A stretch of 64,000 bases of DNA from CAZHYV01 sp964537055 (GCA_964537055.1 CAZHYV010000006.1:62001-126000), one strand, 5' to 3'; positions 25,521 through 35,100 are shown, counted from the stretch's first letter. Notes: generated from the letters alone by a model not told the origin. Program-made: numbers and translations.

Positions 25521-27070
25521 AATTAAAACAAATTCAAATCGTAACAAAAGCTTTTCTAGTAATTCTGTCGCTCTACTACGCAAAATGGGCTAGCGGAGAG
25601 TCTCTCATCAACGTTAAGGAATGGGAAAAGAAGGTCACGATCAAAAAGCTTGATAATGGGCTCACGGTAATTCTGACTGAACGACATGAGGCACCTGTTT
25701 TTTCTGCCTATTTGCGGGTGGGTGTGGGTTCTGTAGATGAGGAAGCTGGAAAGACGGGACTGGCTCATATGTTTGAGCATATGGCCTTTAAGGGAACAGA
25801 CGTGATCGGAACCACAGATTTCGAGAAGGAGAAACTTGCTCTTGCTCAGGTGGAGAATGCTTACAAGGCATTTGAGCAGGAACGAAAAAAGACGGTGGGG
25901 CAGGATGAGAAAAAGCTAAAAGAGGCAGAAGAAGCTTTCCAAAAGGCCCAAGAAGAGGCAGCTCAGTTTATCGAAAGAAACGAATTTATGCACATCGCTA
26001 GCCGGGTAGGCAATTCGGATCTAAATGCGTTTACTTCTTATGTAGTTACAAACTATCCAAGCTCGTTTCCAAGCAATCAGTTTGAGCTTTGGGCCTACCT
26101 GGAATCTGAGCGTATGCGACGGCCTGTCCTGCGCGAATTTTACCAAGAGCGCAACATTGTGCAAGAAGAACGGCGGACGCGCACGGATAGTCGTCCCCTC
26201 GGCCGATTGGTTGAGCAATTTTACTCAACTGCTTTTCTGGTGCACCCCTACCACCACCCGCCGATCGGGTGGTCTTCGGATTTACAATCCTTATCGATCG
26301 AAGATGCGCAGAAATTTTGGGAGGATTATTATACCCCTTCAAACATGATTCTCTCGATCGCTGGTGATATTGATCCTGCTTGGGCCATGCCTGTAATTGA
26401 AGCTTATTTCGGACGTATTCCAAACCGACCAAAAAAGCAGCTCAATCTTTCCGAAGAACCACCTCAGAACGCAGAGCGGATGGTGATGATAAGAGAAGAA
26501 GCAGAGCCTTACTATATGGAAGGGTACCATCGTGGGAGTTACCGGGACCGAGACGATGCTGTCTATGATATGGTTAGCATTATCTTGGCCGGCGGAAGAA
26601 CCTCAAGGCTTTATAAAGATCTTGTCATTCATCGGAAGATTGCAAGCTATATCAGTTCGGGAGCTTGTAGTCCGTCACCTCTCCATCCTTGCTTGTTTGT
26701 ATTTAGTGGCCGTCCCATGCGGGGCCATTCGGTAAAGGAGGTAAGAACCGTTCTTCATCAGCATCTTGAGAAACTCAAAAAAGAGGGTGTTTCCAAAGAA
26801 GAGCTTGCCTCCGCACGAAAAAGGATCAAAGTCGCTGTCGTTGGCAGCATGACGGGCAACATGAATTTGGCCAGCATGTTTGCAGAACTACAGCATCTGT
26901 ACGGCGATTGGCGAGAGGGCTTACGAATGTTTGATCGATATGACACAATCACTTCCGAGGATATTAAACGGGTGGCTCAAAAGATATTTATCGTTACAAA
27001 CCGGACCGCGGCTTGGATTGAGAAAACCGAAGAGCAACCCGCTCCCCTAAAAGAGAAAGGAGGAAAGTAA
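25517..27070 (+). CDS. M16 zinc metallopeptidase, catalytic subunit (pair 2)
   Basis: This 517-residue close paralogue of the first gene of the operon has a signal peptide ending near WASGES. The zinc motif HMFEH lies at residues 84-88, a coiled-coil insert at about 105-155, and then FELWAYLESERMRRPVLR and the EERR glutamate region. Sequence order is the same throughout, so this gene and its partner arose by duplication of a whole catalytic/non-catalytic pair. It starts within the preceding stop (ATGA). It is expected to form a periplasmic heterodimer with the product of the next gene, possibly with different substrate preference from pair 1. Confidence 0.9.
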   Translation: MKLKQIQIVTKAFLVILSLYYAKWASGESLINVKEWEKKVTIKKLDNGLTVILTERHEAPVFSAYLRVGVGSVDEEAGKTGLAHMFEHMAFKGTDVIGTTDFEKEKLALAQVENAYKAFEQERKKTVGQDEKKLKEAEEAFQKAQEEAAQFIERNEFMHIASRVGNSDLNAFTSYVVTNYPSSFPSNQFELWAYLESERMRRPVLREFYQERNIVQEERRTRTDSRPLGRLVEQFYSTAFLVHPYHHPPIGWSSDLQSLSIEDAQKFWEDYYTPSNMILSIAGDIDPAWAMPVIEAYFGRIPNRPKKQLNLSEEPPQNAERMVMIREEAEPYYMEGYHRGSYRDRDDAVYDMVSIILAGGRTSRLYKDLVIHRKIASYISSGACSPSPLHPCLFVFSGRPMRGHSVKEVRTVLHQHLEKLKKEGVSKEELASARKRIKVAVVGSMTGNMNLASMFAELQHLYGDWREGLRMFDRYDTITSEDIKRVAQKIFIVTNRTAAWIEKTEEQPAPLKEKGGK

Positions 27071-28581
27071 TGAGCGCTGGACACTTTTTTAGAAGGGCTA
27101 TCATCTTTAGCTCTCTGATGAGCGCTGCTAGCTTTCTTCCTATGTTGGGTACCCTTCCCCTCGTGGGCAGCCTTTCCTGGGCATTTGCAGATTCAAAGCC
27201 TACCATTGCTGTGGCCAAACGATGGAACGAAGTAAAGGCCCCTCCGTTACGAAAGGTTAAATGGCCTAAACCAAAGCGCATTCAGCTTGAAAATGGGATG
27301 ATCATTTTCTTGCAGCCCGATGATGAACTACCTATTGTTCAAATGTCCATCTCTGTACAGGGCGGCTTGAACGAAGAGCCAGCCGATAAGGTAGGGCTTA
27401 TGGATATTTACGAAGATGTATGGCGTTCTGGGGGAACCAAGACAAAAACAGGAGAGCAGCTGGACGATTATTTCGAGAGCCAAGGAATTTATGCTTCCGC
27501 TAGTGCTGGCGCAGAAAGAACAAGTTTGTCCTTCTCATCTTTAAAACAAGATTTTGAAGGAGCCTTTACTCACAATTTGGATATCCTACGGAACCCGATG
27601 TTTCGAGAAGAAAAGATCACACTTGTGAAAAGGAAAATCCTCACTGCACTTGCGTCTGCAAATGATACAGCAGCCTCGATTGCAGGACGTGAAGCAGCAT
27701 ACTTGGTCTATGGGAAGAATCACCCAGTAGCTCGGACTGCTGACTACACAACGTTGCATGCCATCAAGCGGGAAGATCTTCTACGTTGGCACAAAGAGCA
27801 TCTGTACCCCAACCGAATTCTCCTCTCGGTTTTTGGGGATTTTGATCCAGATCAAATGGAAGCACGGCTTCGCAGGGAATTTTCTTCGTGGAAAAGAGGG
27901 CCTGACTACGTAAAGCCAACATTGCCGTTCTCAGCCACAAAGCCTGGAATCTTCTTTGTTTCTAAGAAAAATACCAACCAATCGAGCATTCACTTTGTTC
28001 AGCTAGGGCAGATCAAAACAAACCCAGATTTTTATGCAATCAAGGTCCTGAATCAAATCCTTAGCGGAAATTCAATGTCCGGCCGGTTGTTCGAGCATCT
28101 TCGGACCCAGCAAGGGCTGGCCTATTCTACAAGCGGCGGAATTGGGACAGGTTGGAACATCCCGGGTGTGTATTCTCTGCGTATCGCTACGAAAAGTCAA
28201 ACCACCGTGAAAGCGATTTTGGCAATGTATAAGGAATTGGATGATCTAATAAAGCGGCCTCCTCTAGAAAAAGAGGTGGAAGAGGCGAAGGATCGTATTT
28301 TGAATTCGTTCGTCTTTGAGTTTGTTGACAAAGGGGATGTGCTTGCGGACCAAGTCAATCTTGAATTACATGGGTATCCTAAGGACTGGACGGAAAGGTA
28401 TCCCGAAGAGATCAGGAAGGTTACCGCAGTGGATGTCCATCGAGTCATCCAAAAATACCTAAACCCCAAGGGATTTGCGGTTCTTGTCGTGGGAAATGAG
28501 AAAGATTTTGATAAACCACTTTCTACACTAGGCCCTGTGACGGAAGTTGATCCAACCATTCAGCTGGGTCCAAAGGAGTAG
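27070..28581 (+). CDS. M16 family protein, non-catalytic partner (pair 2)
   Basis: This 503-residue protein overlaps the preceding stop by one base (TAATG). An N-terminal hydrophobic signal region is followed by an M16 fold without HxxEH (VGLMDIYEDVWRSGG at that position). It has the Arg/Tyr pair in GRLFEHLRTQQGLAYSTSGG. It is paralogous to 24030-25520 along its whole length, including the shared C-terminal sequence FAVLVVGNE...PLSTLGPVT. It is the last gene of the operon. The 121 bases before miaA contain two copies of AGGCTGCCTA but no convincing terminator. Confidence 0.88.
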   Translation: MSAGHFFRRAIIFSSLMSAASFLPMLGTLPLVGSLSWAFADSKPTIAVAKRWNEVKAPPLRKVKWPKPKRIQLENGMIIFLQPDDELPIVQMSISVQGGLNEEPADKVGLMDIYEDVWRSGGTKTKTGEQLDDYFESQGIYASASAGAERTSLSFSSLKQDFEGAFTHNLDILRNPMFREEKITLVKRKILTALASANDTAASIAGREAAYLVYGKNHPVARTADYTTLHAIKREDLLRWHKEHLYPNRILLSVFGDFDPDQMEARLRREFSSWKRGPDYVKPTLPFSATKPGIFFVSKKNTNQSSIHFVQLGQIKTNPDFYAIKVLNQILSGNSMSGRLFEHLRTQQGLAYSTSGGIGTGWNIPGVYSLRIATKSQTTVKAILAMYKELDDLIKRPPLEKEVEEAKDRILNSFVFEFVDKGDVLADQVNLELHGYPKDWTERYPEEIRKVTAVDVHRVIQKYLNPKGFAVLVVGNEKDFDKPLSTLGPVTEVDPTIQLGPKE

Positions 28582-28702
28582 AGAATTTCCCGACTTTCCT
28601 AAAATCTACGAGGCTGCCTAGATTCTCCCACCTTCTAGATTCCGCTAGGCTGCCTAAGCCCGAAAAAGTGGAATTGTTCACCTCGATGCTGGTTTCTGGG
28701 AC

Positions 28703-29596
28703 CTAAACATCAATGAGATCTTGCATCGCCTCTTCAGGGGTCTTGTACCAGGTAATCTGTGAGTTTCGCTTAAACCACATTCGCTGGCGGCGGGCGTATT
28801 GTGCCGTTTCGCGAGAGAGAAGTTCCTCAAGCTGCGAAAGAGAAAGCTCTCCCTGTAAATGGCTGAGTACCAAATCATACCCCAGGGGGGGGTGAAAGAA
28901 TGCACCAAACGCTTGGTGGGTCTCTGAAACCTCCTGACAAAGTCCTGCTTCGATCATAGCTTGGCTGCGTTTGAGAATTCGCCTTCTTAGCTCCTCCTGG
29001 CCAGGATCAAGGCCAATATAGCGGAGGTGGTAGCGAGGCGGAGCCTTCCGGCTTTCTTCTTGCAGTTGGCTGATGGGACTTCCCGTGAGGAGGAAAACCT
29101 CGAGCGCCCGCTCAATTCGCACATAGTCAGTCGGTGCAATCCGAGCTGCCGCCGCTTTGTCCACCTCGTGCAGCCGCTGATGCAGCACGGCGGTGCCTAG
29201 CATGGCCGCTTCTTCCCGTAGCTGCGAGCGTATTTCTAAAGAGGCGCCAGGCCCTGGGAACAATCCCTCCACCAATGCTTTTACGTAGAGGCCTGTACCC
29301 CCACAGAGCCAAAGAGGTGTATGGGTCTTTTGTGCCGATGCGATAACGGAGTCTGCAAGCGAAACAAATTTGGCGGCAGTGCAGGCCTCTGTGAGGGGCA
29401 ACACCCCCAGCAAATGATGCGGTACTTGCGCTTGCTCTTCCTGCGTAGGTTTTGCTGTAAGCAAAGGCAACCCTTTTCGAATTTGGAACGCATCACAGAT
29501 AAGGATTTCACCCCCAAAGTGTAGGGCAAGCTGCAGGGCAAGCTGCGTTTTTCCAGTGGCGGTAGGGCCTATAATAGCTGTAAGGACAGAGGGCAT
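28703..29596 (-). CDS. miaA: tRNA dimethylallyltransferase MiaA
   Basis: This 298-residue enzyme prenylates N6 of adenosine-37 in tRNAs that read U-initial codons. The P-loop for the diphosphate substrate is AIIGPTATGKTQLALQLA. The usual DSxQ motif is CDAFQIRKGL here, so the conserved Asp is kept while the Ser is Ala. LTAKPT, VPHHLLG and YVRIERALEV follow as in the family. ATG 29596 was chosen; the frame reaches a TTG at 29614, which would overlap mutL. It lies 7 bases after mutL, in an operon order (mutL-miaA) common in Gram-negative bacteria. Confidence 0.93.
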   Translation of the reverse strand: MPSVLTAIIGPTATGKTQLALQLALHFGGEILICDAFQIRKGLPLLTAKPTQEEQAQVPHHLLGVLPLTEACTAAKFVSLADSVIASAQKTHTPLWLCGGTGLYVKALVEGLFPGPGASLEIRSQLREEAAMLGTAVLHQRLHEVDKAAAARIAPTDYVRIERALEVFLLTGSPISQLQEESRKAPPRYHLRYIGLDPGQEELRRRILKRSQAMIEAGLCQEVSETHQAFGAFFHPPLGYDLVLSHLQGELSLSQLEELLSRETAQYARRQRMWFKRNSQITWYKTPEEAMQDLIDV

Positions 29597-29603
29597 AAGG
29601 TTT

Positions 29604-31481
29604 TTAACGTCCAAATCGCTTTTCGATTTCCAGTTTTGTCATGCGAATTAACACAGGGCGGCCATGCGGACAATACGGGGCAAATTCAAATTCGTCCATC
29701 GAACGGAGGAGGGCCTTGGCCTGGGCTTCGTCAAGCACATCTCCTGCACGAACGACCGAGTGGCACGCGATGGTGGCAAGCACATGCTCAATACGAGTCT
29801 GCAAAGAGGTAATTCTCCCACCGTGGTCAAGATCATCGAGCACCTTCTCCAATAATTTTTTGGGCTCCTGATGGACTTGGGCGCCTCTGCCAAATTCAGC
29901 GATATCAGGAATCGACATCAATGCAAAGGTCGTTTGGCCAAAATGCCTCAGCTCAAACCCTAACTCTTCTAAAAGAGGGATTTGTTCCTCGATCAGAGCC
30001 ATCCGAAGGGCATCAAACTCTAGGTGCATTGGAAACAAAAGCCGCTGTGCTTTCATTTTCCTTTGGGATTGAGCAGACTTAAGCCGTTCAAAAGCAAGGC
30101 GTTCATGGGCGGCATGCTGATCGATCAGCAGCAGCTCGTTCTCTAACGCGCAAACCAGATATGTTTTCGCAAATTGGCCAAGGTAAGGCAATTCAGAAAA
30201 TCGAAGTTTTGCTTCAGACGGATTTTGAAAACGGGCTTCGGAGGAAGCCGTTGGTGCGATTGCTTCGAGCGGTGAAGAGAGATCAAAAAAGGTTGGTTGG
30301 ATTTTCTCGGCATGCTGAATTTTTTGAATATGGTGTAAGGGCCGTGGTGCTTCCGAATTTCTGTACCAAGCGGAACCATATTGGGAAGTGGGTTCCGCTG
30401 CCTCCATGAGAGAACGCTCTAGCCTTGGGTAGGTGCTTGTTGGGTAGACGCTTGTCTCGGAAAGAAGCCAAGGGGCTTTTACAACCAGCCTTTGTATCGT
30501 CTCGAAGAGGGCGGCATACAGAGCCTGCGGTTTGGCAAAGCGTACTTCTAGCTTTTGAGGATGAACGTTAACATCTACTTCTGCCTCGGGAATATGTAAA
30601 TGAACAACGGCTACAGGGAACCGTCCTGATTCTAATGTACCTCCATAGCCACTGGTGATGGCGTGGATAAGCGATCGGTCCCGAACAAAACGTTGGTTAA
30701 CGAATAGATAGACATTCCTGCTGCTGGAGGCACTTTGGCTAGGGTCGGACAGACATGCTTCGATGTCGATACCCTCTTGCCGATAAAGCGAGGGGTAGAG
30801 AAGGGCATCCTCAGTACCCATTCCATGAAGCTTAAGGGCCGCTTGGGCGCGATCAAGCAGCCGCCCGTGGGGGGGAAGATCCAAAACAGTTTTTCCTAAG
30901 CGCTTTAATCGAAAGTGCACTTTGGGAAAGGATAATGCTAACCGGACGAGCGTCTCTTGAATATGCCCAAATTCGGTCGCATCGCTTTTCATAAACTTCA
31001 GACGAGCTGGGACGTTGTAGAATAAATCTTTAATTTCAATCTGGGTGCCCACCGGGGCCCCTACTTCTCGTCCAGGGCCCACTTGCTTTCCTGCTTGCAT
31101 CGAGAAGAAAAAACCAGCCATTTCTTCGTTCGTACGAGTCGTGAGGCTAAGCCGGCAGACGGCGGCAATAGAGGGGAGGGCTTCTCCTCGAAATCCAAGC
31201 GTTTTAATTGAGAACAAATCGTCGCTATTGCGAATTTTCGAGGTGGCATGACGATGAAAACTGAGTTCTGCCTCTTCTTGGGTCATCCCAGTTCCGTTAT
31301 CAGTGATACGGAGAGCGGTTCCGTTTGCGTTTGATTCTACCTCAATCATCGTCGCACCTGCATCGAGTGAGTTCTCGACCAGCTCTTTGACAAGCGAAGC
31401 AGGCCTCTCCACGACCTCGCCTGCAGCAATCTGGTTTGAGAGTTCTTTCGGGAGGATAATAATTCGCGATGGTTTGGACAT
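29604..31481 (-). CDS. mutL: DNA mismatch repair protein MutL
   Basis: The start is set at ATG 31481 (MSKPSRIIILP), the conserved N-terminus; the longer frame adds 46 unrelated residues. The 625-residue protein has the GHKL ATPase motifs ELVENSLDAGA, DNGTGM and TLGFRGEALPSI. A variable linker follows, then a C-terminal domain with the endonuclease metal site DQHAAHERLAFE, the ACHS-x3-RAG region and CPHGRP. It is therefore the nicking type of MutL, which incises the error-containing strand, rather than the E. coli type that relies on MutH. It is cotranscribed with miaA. A weak version of the TGTGCA palindrome lies at 31517-31533. Confidence 0.95.
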   Translation of the reverse strand: MSKPSRIIILPKELSNQIAAGEVVERPASLVKELVENSLDAGATMIEVESNANGTALRITDNGTGMTQEEAELSFHRHATSKIRNSDDLFSIKTLGFRGEALPSIAAVCRLSLTTRTNEEMAGFFFSMQAGKQVGPGREVGAPVGTQIEIKDLFYNVPARLKFMKSDATEFGHIQETLVRLALSFPKVHFRLKRLGKTVLDLPPHGRLLDRAQAALKLHGMGTEDALLYPSLYRQEGIDIEACLSDPSQSASSSRNVYLFVNQRFVRDRSLIHAITSGYGGTLESGRFPVAVVHLHIPEAEVDVNVHPQKLEVRFAKPQALYAALFETIQRLVVKAPWLLSETSVYPTSTYPRLERSLMEAAEPTSQYGSAWYRNSEAPRPLHHIQKIQHAEKIQPTFFDLSSPLEAIAPTASSEARFQNPSEAKLRFSELPYLGQFAKTYLVCALENELLLIDQHAAHERLAFERLKSAQSQRKMKAQRLLFPMHLEFDALRMALIEEQIPLLEELGFELRHFGQTTFALMSIPDIAEFGRGAQVHQEPKKLLEKVLDDLDHGGRITSLQTRIEHVLATIACHSVVRAGDVLDEAQAKALLRSMDEFEFAPYCPHGRPVLIRMTKLEIEKRFGR

Positions 31482-31629
31482 ATGTTCAGGCAAAACTAGC
31501 ATATTCTCAGAAAGGATGTGCAAAAAATATACATGGGGCTGAAAGAAGTTACCTTTATGAGAAGAGTGCCACAAAAACGTAGACAAATCTGCTTGTGCCA
31601 GCTCTTGGAGCCGTCTCACGTATAATTGC

Positions 31630-32019
31630 TTAGCCCCTTGCTGGGCGGTTCTTTTTTAATCTACTTGTATACGTGGAGGCTGTTTGGTTGCGCCTATTCA
31701 AGATTCCGGTGGAGGCGCTCTGATTTTGAGACTGGGCTTGCGCTCCTGCGTCTGTTCCACCTTCTTGCGTGACGGCTTGGATCTGCTCTTTTGCCGCTTT
31801 CAGTTCAGCTTCAATAAGCTCATATTTCTTTTGTAGAACATCCAACTCGCTTTTTAAACGGGCCTGTTCCGTATTTGCTTTTGTTAGTTCCTCTCCCAAC
31901 CTTCGGGTTGCTGAAGTGCAGGCCTGAACGGCATCACTGTTTTTTCGGTCGCTACAACCAATAAGCAAGGGAAGGATTGTAAAAAGGAGAAACGAACTGA
32001 TTCGAATCATCGATTGCAT
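31630..32019 (-). CDS. Coiled-coil lipoprotein of unknown function
   Basis: This 129-residue protein has a signal peptide with lipobox LLIGC (Cys at residue 22). The mature part is a predicted coiled coil (about 35-85, LGEELTKANTEQARLKSELD and following heptads), then a Gln/Ser/Ala-rich tail ending in basic residues. The design resembles small outer-membrane lipoproteins that trimerise or span the periplasm, such as Lpp-like spacers, but there is no clear sequence family. It stands alone between mutL and another lipoprotein gene. Confidence 0.65.
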   Translation of the reverse strand: MQSMIRISSFLLFTILPLLIGCSDRKNSDAVQACTSATRRLGEELTKANTEQARLKSELDVLQKKYELIEAELKAAKEQIQAVTQEGGTDAGAQAQSQNQSASTGILNRRNQTASTYTSRLKKNRPARG

Positions 32020-32124
32020 AAGCAGGCTCCTTAACTACGAAATTCTTTGAAGAAATAAGTACCTAGGGAGGTATTATCATAACAAGCCAGGCAATTTTTG
32101 CAAGCTGGAGTTTTTCTTCGGAGC

Positions 32125-32601
32125 CTAAGGTTCTAAAGTAACAGGGGTACGACTTTGATACTCATCATTAATAATCAGCTCAATCCAAATAGTTCTATCT
32201 GGAGTAAAGTTTGCTACATGCTGAGCGGTTAAAGAAAAAGAAATACTTTTTGATGTAATCTCTGTCACAATTTCAGGATGCTCTTCCGCTTCGATCACAT
32301 TAAAATCCCAGCCCCCTTTGCTTTGATAGATGCTGATCCGCAACGATTGGACAGAGAGAAGATCAACGTCACTTAATGATTTTGACCAATCGACAGGATA
32401 GGCATCCTGATATCTTGCTTGGGCTATTTCTTTTGGTAAGAAGGTAAGCTTCAAAGATTGTCCCTGTTTTGATAATTGTGCATGGTCGCTTTCCATATAG
32501 AACTTTGATGTATACCAACCATGGGGAGTGATAGGCTTGCTACAACCAAGAAGGGTTGAAAAGAACGCAACAACAAAAAGGGAAACAGCTCGTTTCATCA
32601 T
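32125..32601 (-). CDS. Lipoprotein of unknown function
   Basis: This 158-residue product has a signal peptide with lipobox STLLGC (Cys near residue 20). The mature part appears to be a single beta-rich domain without recognised motifs; it has no further cysteines. It is probably tethered to the outer membrane. An alternative start one codon later is possible (MMKR). It is separated from the coiled-coil lipoprotein by about 105 bases, so cotranscription is uncertain. Confidence 0.6.
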   Translation of the reverse strand: MMKRAVSLFVVAFFSTLLGCSKPITPHGWYTSKFYMESDHAQLSKQGQSLKLTFLPKEIAQARYQDAYPVDWSKSLSDVDLLSVQSLRISIYQSKGGWDFNVIEAEEHPEIVTEITSKSISFSLTAQHVANFTPDRTIWIELIINDEYQSRTPVTLEP

Positions 32602-32801
32602 ATTCTCCAGGAAATTATCCTAACAGCAAATGTATAAATCGGAGGAGGCTCTATCATGATTTGCCCCCTCAAAATGTATTAGCATATGGAAAAAGAAAGG
32701 CAAGAGAAAGTCATAAACCTGTAAGGAGAGAGAGTATTTTGCCATTGCGCAAAGTGATTACCCTGCGGTATTTACAAAGGAGGCGAACTATTTATTAGCG
32801 G

Positions 32802-33443
32802 ATGGATAAAATGACGATGCTGCAAGAAATAAAACAGAAACTCGCTTCTGCTTTGGGAAGACGAGACGAGCAGCCAAACCTTGAGCTTGGCCAAGCCATT
32901 GCTAAATCGGGCGACATATCGGCTGTTTCTGCTTTGGTGATATTGCTCAATGACCAAGGTGTGGCAAGTGATGCGATCAAGGCCTTGTATGAGTGTGGCT
33001 ACCAAGCCCCCGCGCTACTGGTGCCGCATGTGGAGACGTTTGTCAAGCTGCTCGATCATAAGAACAACCGTATGGTCTGGGGAAGCATGACTGCGATCTC
33101 CTGCATTGCTCAAAGAAATCCTGACTCGGTCTGGCCTTACTGGGAACGGATCCTTGGGGCTCTTCAGCATGGTTCTGTCATTACACGAGACATGGCTGTA
33201 GTCACCCTTACCTGCCTTGCGGCCTCCTCACCTTCAAAGGCGGGGCTTCTTTCCAAACCCTTCATGGATGCAATTTTTGCAAGCCAGCCTAAAGATGTAG
33301 CGAAGCTGGCCCTTCAGATTCTGCCAGTTTTGCAAGGGGAAGCTTTAGAAAAGACAAAAGTACATTTAACAAAACGGCTTCCCGAACTTGCCACTTCTTC
33401 CCAAAAAAAATTAGAGCGTCTTCTGAAAAAAGAAAAGTTGTGA
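32802..33443 (+). CDS. HEAT-repeat-like alpha-helical protein
   Basis: This 213-residue cytosolic protein is made of paired amphipathic helices (for example LGQAIAKSGDISAVSALVILL and MVWGSMTAISCIAQRNPDSV), the pattern of HEAT or armadillo repeats used for protein binding. The first in-frame ATG after a stop is 32802; ATG 32811 is possible. An AAAGGAGG sequence lies about 18 bases upstream, somewhat far for a ribosome site. It is followed after 14 bases by a phosphoribosyltransferase gene and heads a four-gene operon. Function unknown. Confidence 0.65.
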   Translation: MDKMTMLQEIKQKLASALGRRDEQPNLELGQAIAKSGDISAVSALVILLNDQGVASDAIKALYECGYQAPALLVPHVETFVKLLDHKNNRMVWGSMTAISCIAQRNPDSVWPYWERILGALQHGSVITRDMAVVTLTCLAASSPSKAGLLSKPFMDAIFASQPKDVAKLALQILPVLQGEALEKTKVHLTKRLPELATSSQKKLERLLKKEKL

Positions 33444-33457
33444 TAGCTTAGCTAATC

Positions 33458-34270
33458 ATGGACGTCCAATTTGAAAATCTTTGCTATGCTTCTCCGCAGC
33501 TTGAACATCGGTATGGGAACAATATTCACATCTTAACAAACCCGCTCTCGCTTTCATTGCTCGCCAAGCTTTGTGAAAAGACGACCACCCAGCCCGAAAT
33601 TACCAGGCTTCTTACCGAGCTTTACCGTACGCTGGTCTACGAGGTGGTGGCTTCTGAGTTCCCAAGAAAGTGCAGGACAGTTCGTACTAGGATGATCGAT
33701 ATAACTGAAAAGGGGGTCTGGACTGGGGAGGTATTAACCCCAGAGGTTCAAACGATTGTCGTCGCCCTTGCAAGGGCTGGGCTTCTTCCATCGCAGGTTA
33801 CTTATGATTTTCTGAACCATGTGCTCAATCCCTCTTTTGTAAGGCAGGATCATCTTGCCCTCTCTAGGGCTTTAGATAAAATGGGAAAGGTGACAGGCGC
33901 TGACCTGGTTGCCTCTAAAATTGGAGGGACAGTCGAGGGGGGAGTTTTGCTCATTCCTGACCCAATGGGAGCTACAGGATCGACGGTGGGTCAGGTACTA
34001 AGACACTACGAACAAGCAGGTTTTGGCAAAGCAGAAAAGATTCTTGCTTTGCACTTGATTGTCACTCCTGAATATCTAAAATTTATTCAAAGGAACCATC
34101 CTGAAGTGCAAGTCTATGCGCTTAGGCTCGATCGGGGGCTGTCTGATGAAGATGTTCTGGCCACCATCCCTGGAACCGATTGGGAGCGAGAGCGAGGATT
34201 AACCGAAAAGCACTATATTGTTCCCGGGGCCGGCGGTCTTGGAGAAGTGCTCAACAATTCCTTTGTATAG
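33458..34270 (+). CDS. Uracil phosphoribosyltransferase-like protein
   Basis: This 270-residue protein is longer than the usual ~210 residues. The PRPP-binding motif is LLIPDPMGATGSTV near residue 170, matching the DPMLATGGS type of UPRTases. The C-terminal uracil-binding loop GLTEKHYIVPGAGGLGEVLNN resembles the YIVPGLGDAGDR region. UPRTase converts uracil and PRPP to UMP in pyrimidine salvage. The substrate-binding loop is diverged, so a related base or a regulatory role cannot be excluded. It is followed by a hypoxanthine phosphoribosyltransferase gene with 8 bases between, so the operon concerns nucleobase salvage. Confidence 0.75.
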   Translation: MDVQFENLCYASPQLEHRYGNNIHILTNPLSLSLLAKLCEKTTTQPEITRLLTELYRTLVYEVVASEFPRKCRTVRTRMIDITEKGVWTGEVLTPEVQTIVVALARAGLLPSQVTYDFLNHVLNPSFVRQDHLALSRALDKMGKVTGADLVASKIGGTVEGGVLLIPDPMGATGSTVGQVLRHYEQAGFGKAEKILALHLIVTPEYLKFIQRNHPEVQVYALRLDRGLSDEDVLATIPGTDWERERGLTEKHYIVPGAGGLGEVLNNSFV

Positions 34271-34278
34271 GAGACCTT

Positions 34279-34875
34279 GTGAACCAGATAAAAGTGCAGC
34301 CATCGACAAAAACTTATCGCCTTCGTGGAATTCTTCTTGATGAAAAGGACATTCAACATCGCGTATCAGAACTGGGCATGCAGATTGCAAAAGACTATGC
34401 CTACAAAGAGCTTGTGCTGATAGGGATTCTTAAGGGCAGTTTTATGTTTACCACTGATTTGGCCAGAGCCATCTATGCAGCACAACATCAATTGGGTCTG
34501 CCTGAGAATCAAGTCATCTGTGATTTTTTAAGCGTCCAGAGCTACGGGGATCAAACCTATACGACAGGGGTCGTGCGAATTACCGAGGATCTCAATCGAC
34601 CTATCGAGGGGAAACATGTACTTTTGGTAGAGGATATCGTGGATACAGGTCTTACCATGAGCTATCTGCTTGAGAATCTAAACACACGGAAGCCTGCTTC
34701 GGTAAGGCTTTGCTCTCTTCTTCATAAACCAAGCCGAACCCTCAAAAAGATTCCGATCGATTATTTGGGTTTTACCATTGAAGATCATTTTGTAGTTGGG
34801 TACGGAATGGATTATCGTCAATGCTATCGAAACCTTCCTCATATTGCGCTGCTTGAACCAGTCGGAGAAAAGTAG
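34279..34875 (+). CDS. hpt: Hypoxanthine phosphoribosyltransferase
   Basis: The start is the GTG at 34279 (VNQIKVQPSTKTY), preceded by an AGGAGA ribosome site at about 34270; the longer frame overlaps the previous gene. The 198-residue enzyme transfers phosphoribose from PRPP to hypoxanthine and/or guanine. Motifs are LVLIGILKGSFMFTTDL (loop I), the flexible-loop residues SYGDQTYTTG, and the PRPP signature VLLVEDIVDTGLT. A family-typical VPIDYLGF-like strand and FVVGYGMDY finish the protein. It is coupled with the UPRT-like gene and followed after 3 bases by a small gene. Confidence 0.92.
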   Translation: MNQIKVQPSTKTYRLRGILLDEKDIQHRVSELGMQIAKDYAYKELVLIGILKGSFMFTTDLARAIYAAQHQLGLPENQVICDFLSVQSYGDQTYTTGVVRITEDLNRPIEGKHVLLVEDIVDTGLTMSYLLENLNTRKPASVRLCSLLHKPSRTLKKIPIDYLGFTIEDHFVVGYGMDYRQCYRNLPHIALLEPVGEK

Positions 34876-34878
34876 GTT

Positions 34879-35100
34879 ATGAAGATTATTGATTTGAAGG
34901 AACAATTAGAGGAGCACTGTAACCTCTTAGAAGAGCTTGCTGCTCGTCATAAGAAAGATTCAAAATATCAACAGGCCTTAGAGGCGGCGCTCTTGTCCCT
35001 GATGTACATCAACATTAGTGGAGATTTGCTTGATTTTTCGAGATTCCAAGAGCACTGGAAACGGAATAAAGAGCTATTTATCGACCAGAAGAAAAACTGA
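34879..35100 (+). CDS. Small helical protein of unknown function
   Basis: This 73-residue protein starts 3 bases after the hpt stop and is clearly part of the same operon. It is predicted to be alpha-helical, acidic at the N-terminus and basic at the end, with no cysteines and no signal peptide. No family recognised. It could bind one of the operon's enzymes, but nothing in the sequence proves it. Confidence 0.5.
   Translation: MKIIDLKEQLEEHCNLLEELAARHKKDSKYQQALEAALLSLMYINISGDLLDFSRFQEHWKRNKELFIDQKKN

Noticed and set aside
28610..28660. Two copies of AGGCTGCCTA after the M16 operon as a terminator or operator
   Set aside because: They are direct copies of a short word without dyad symmetry between them and without a T-run.
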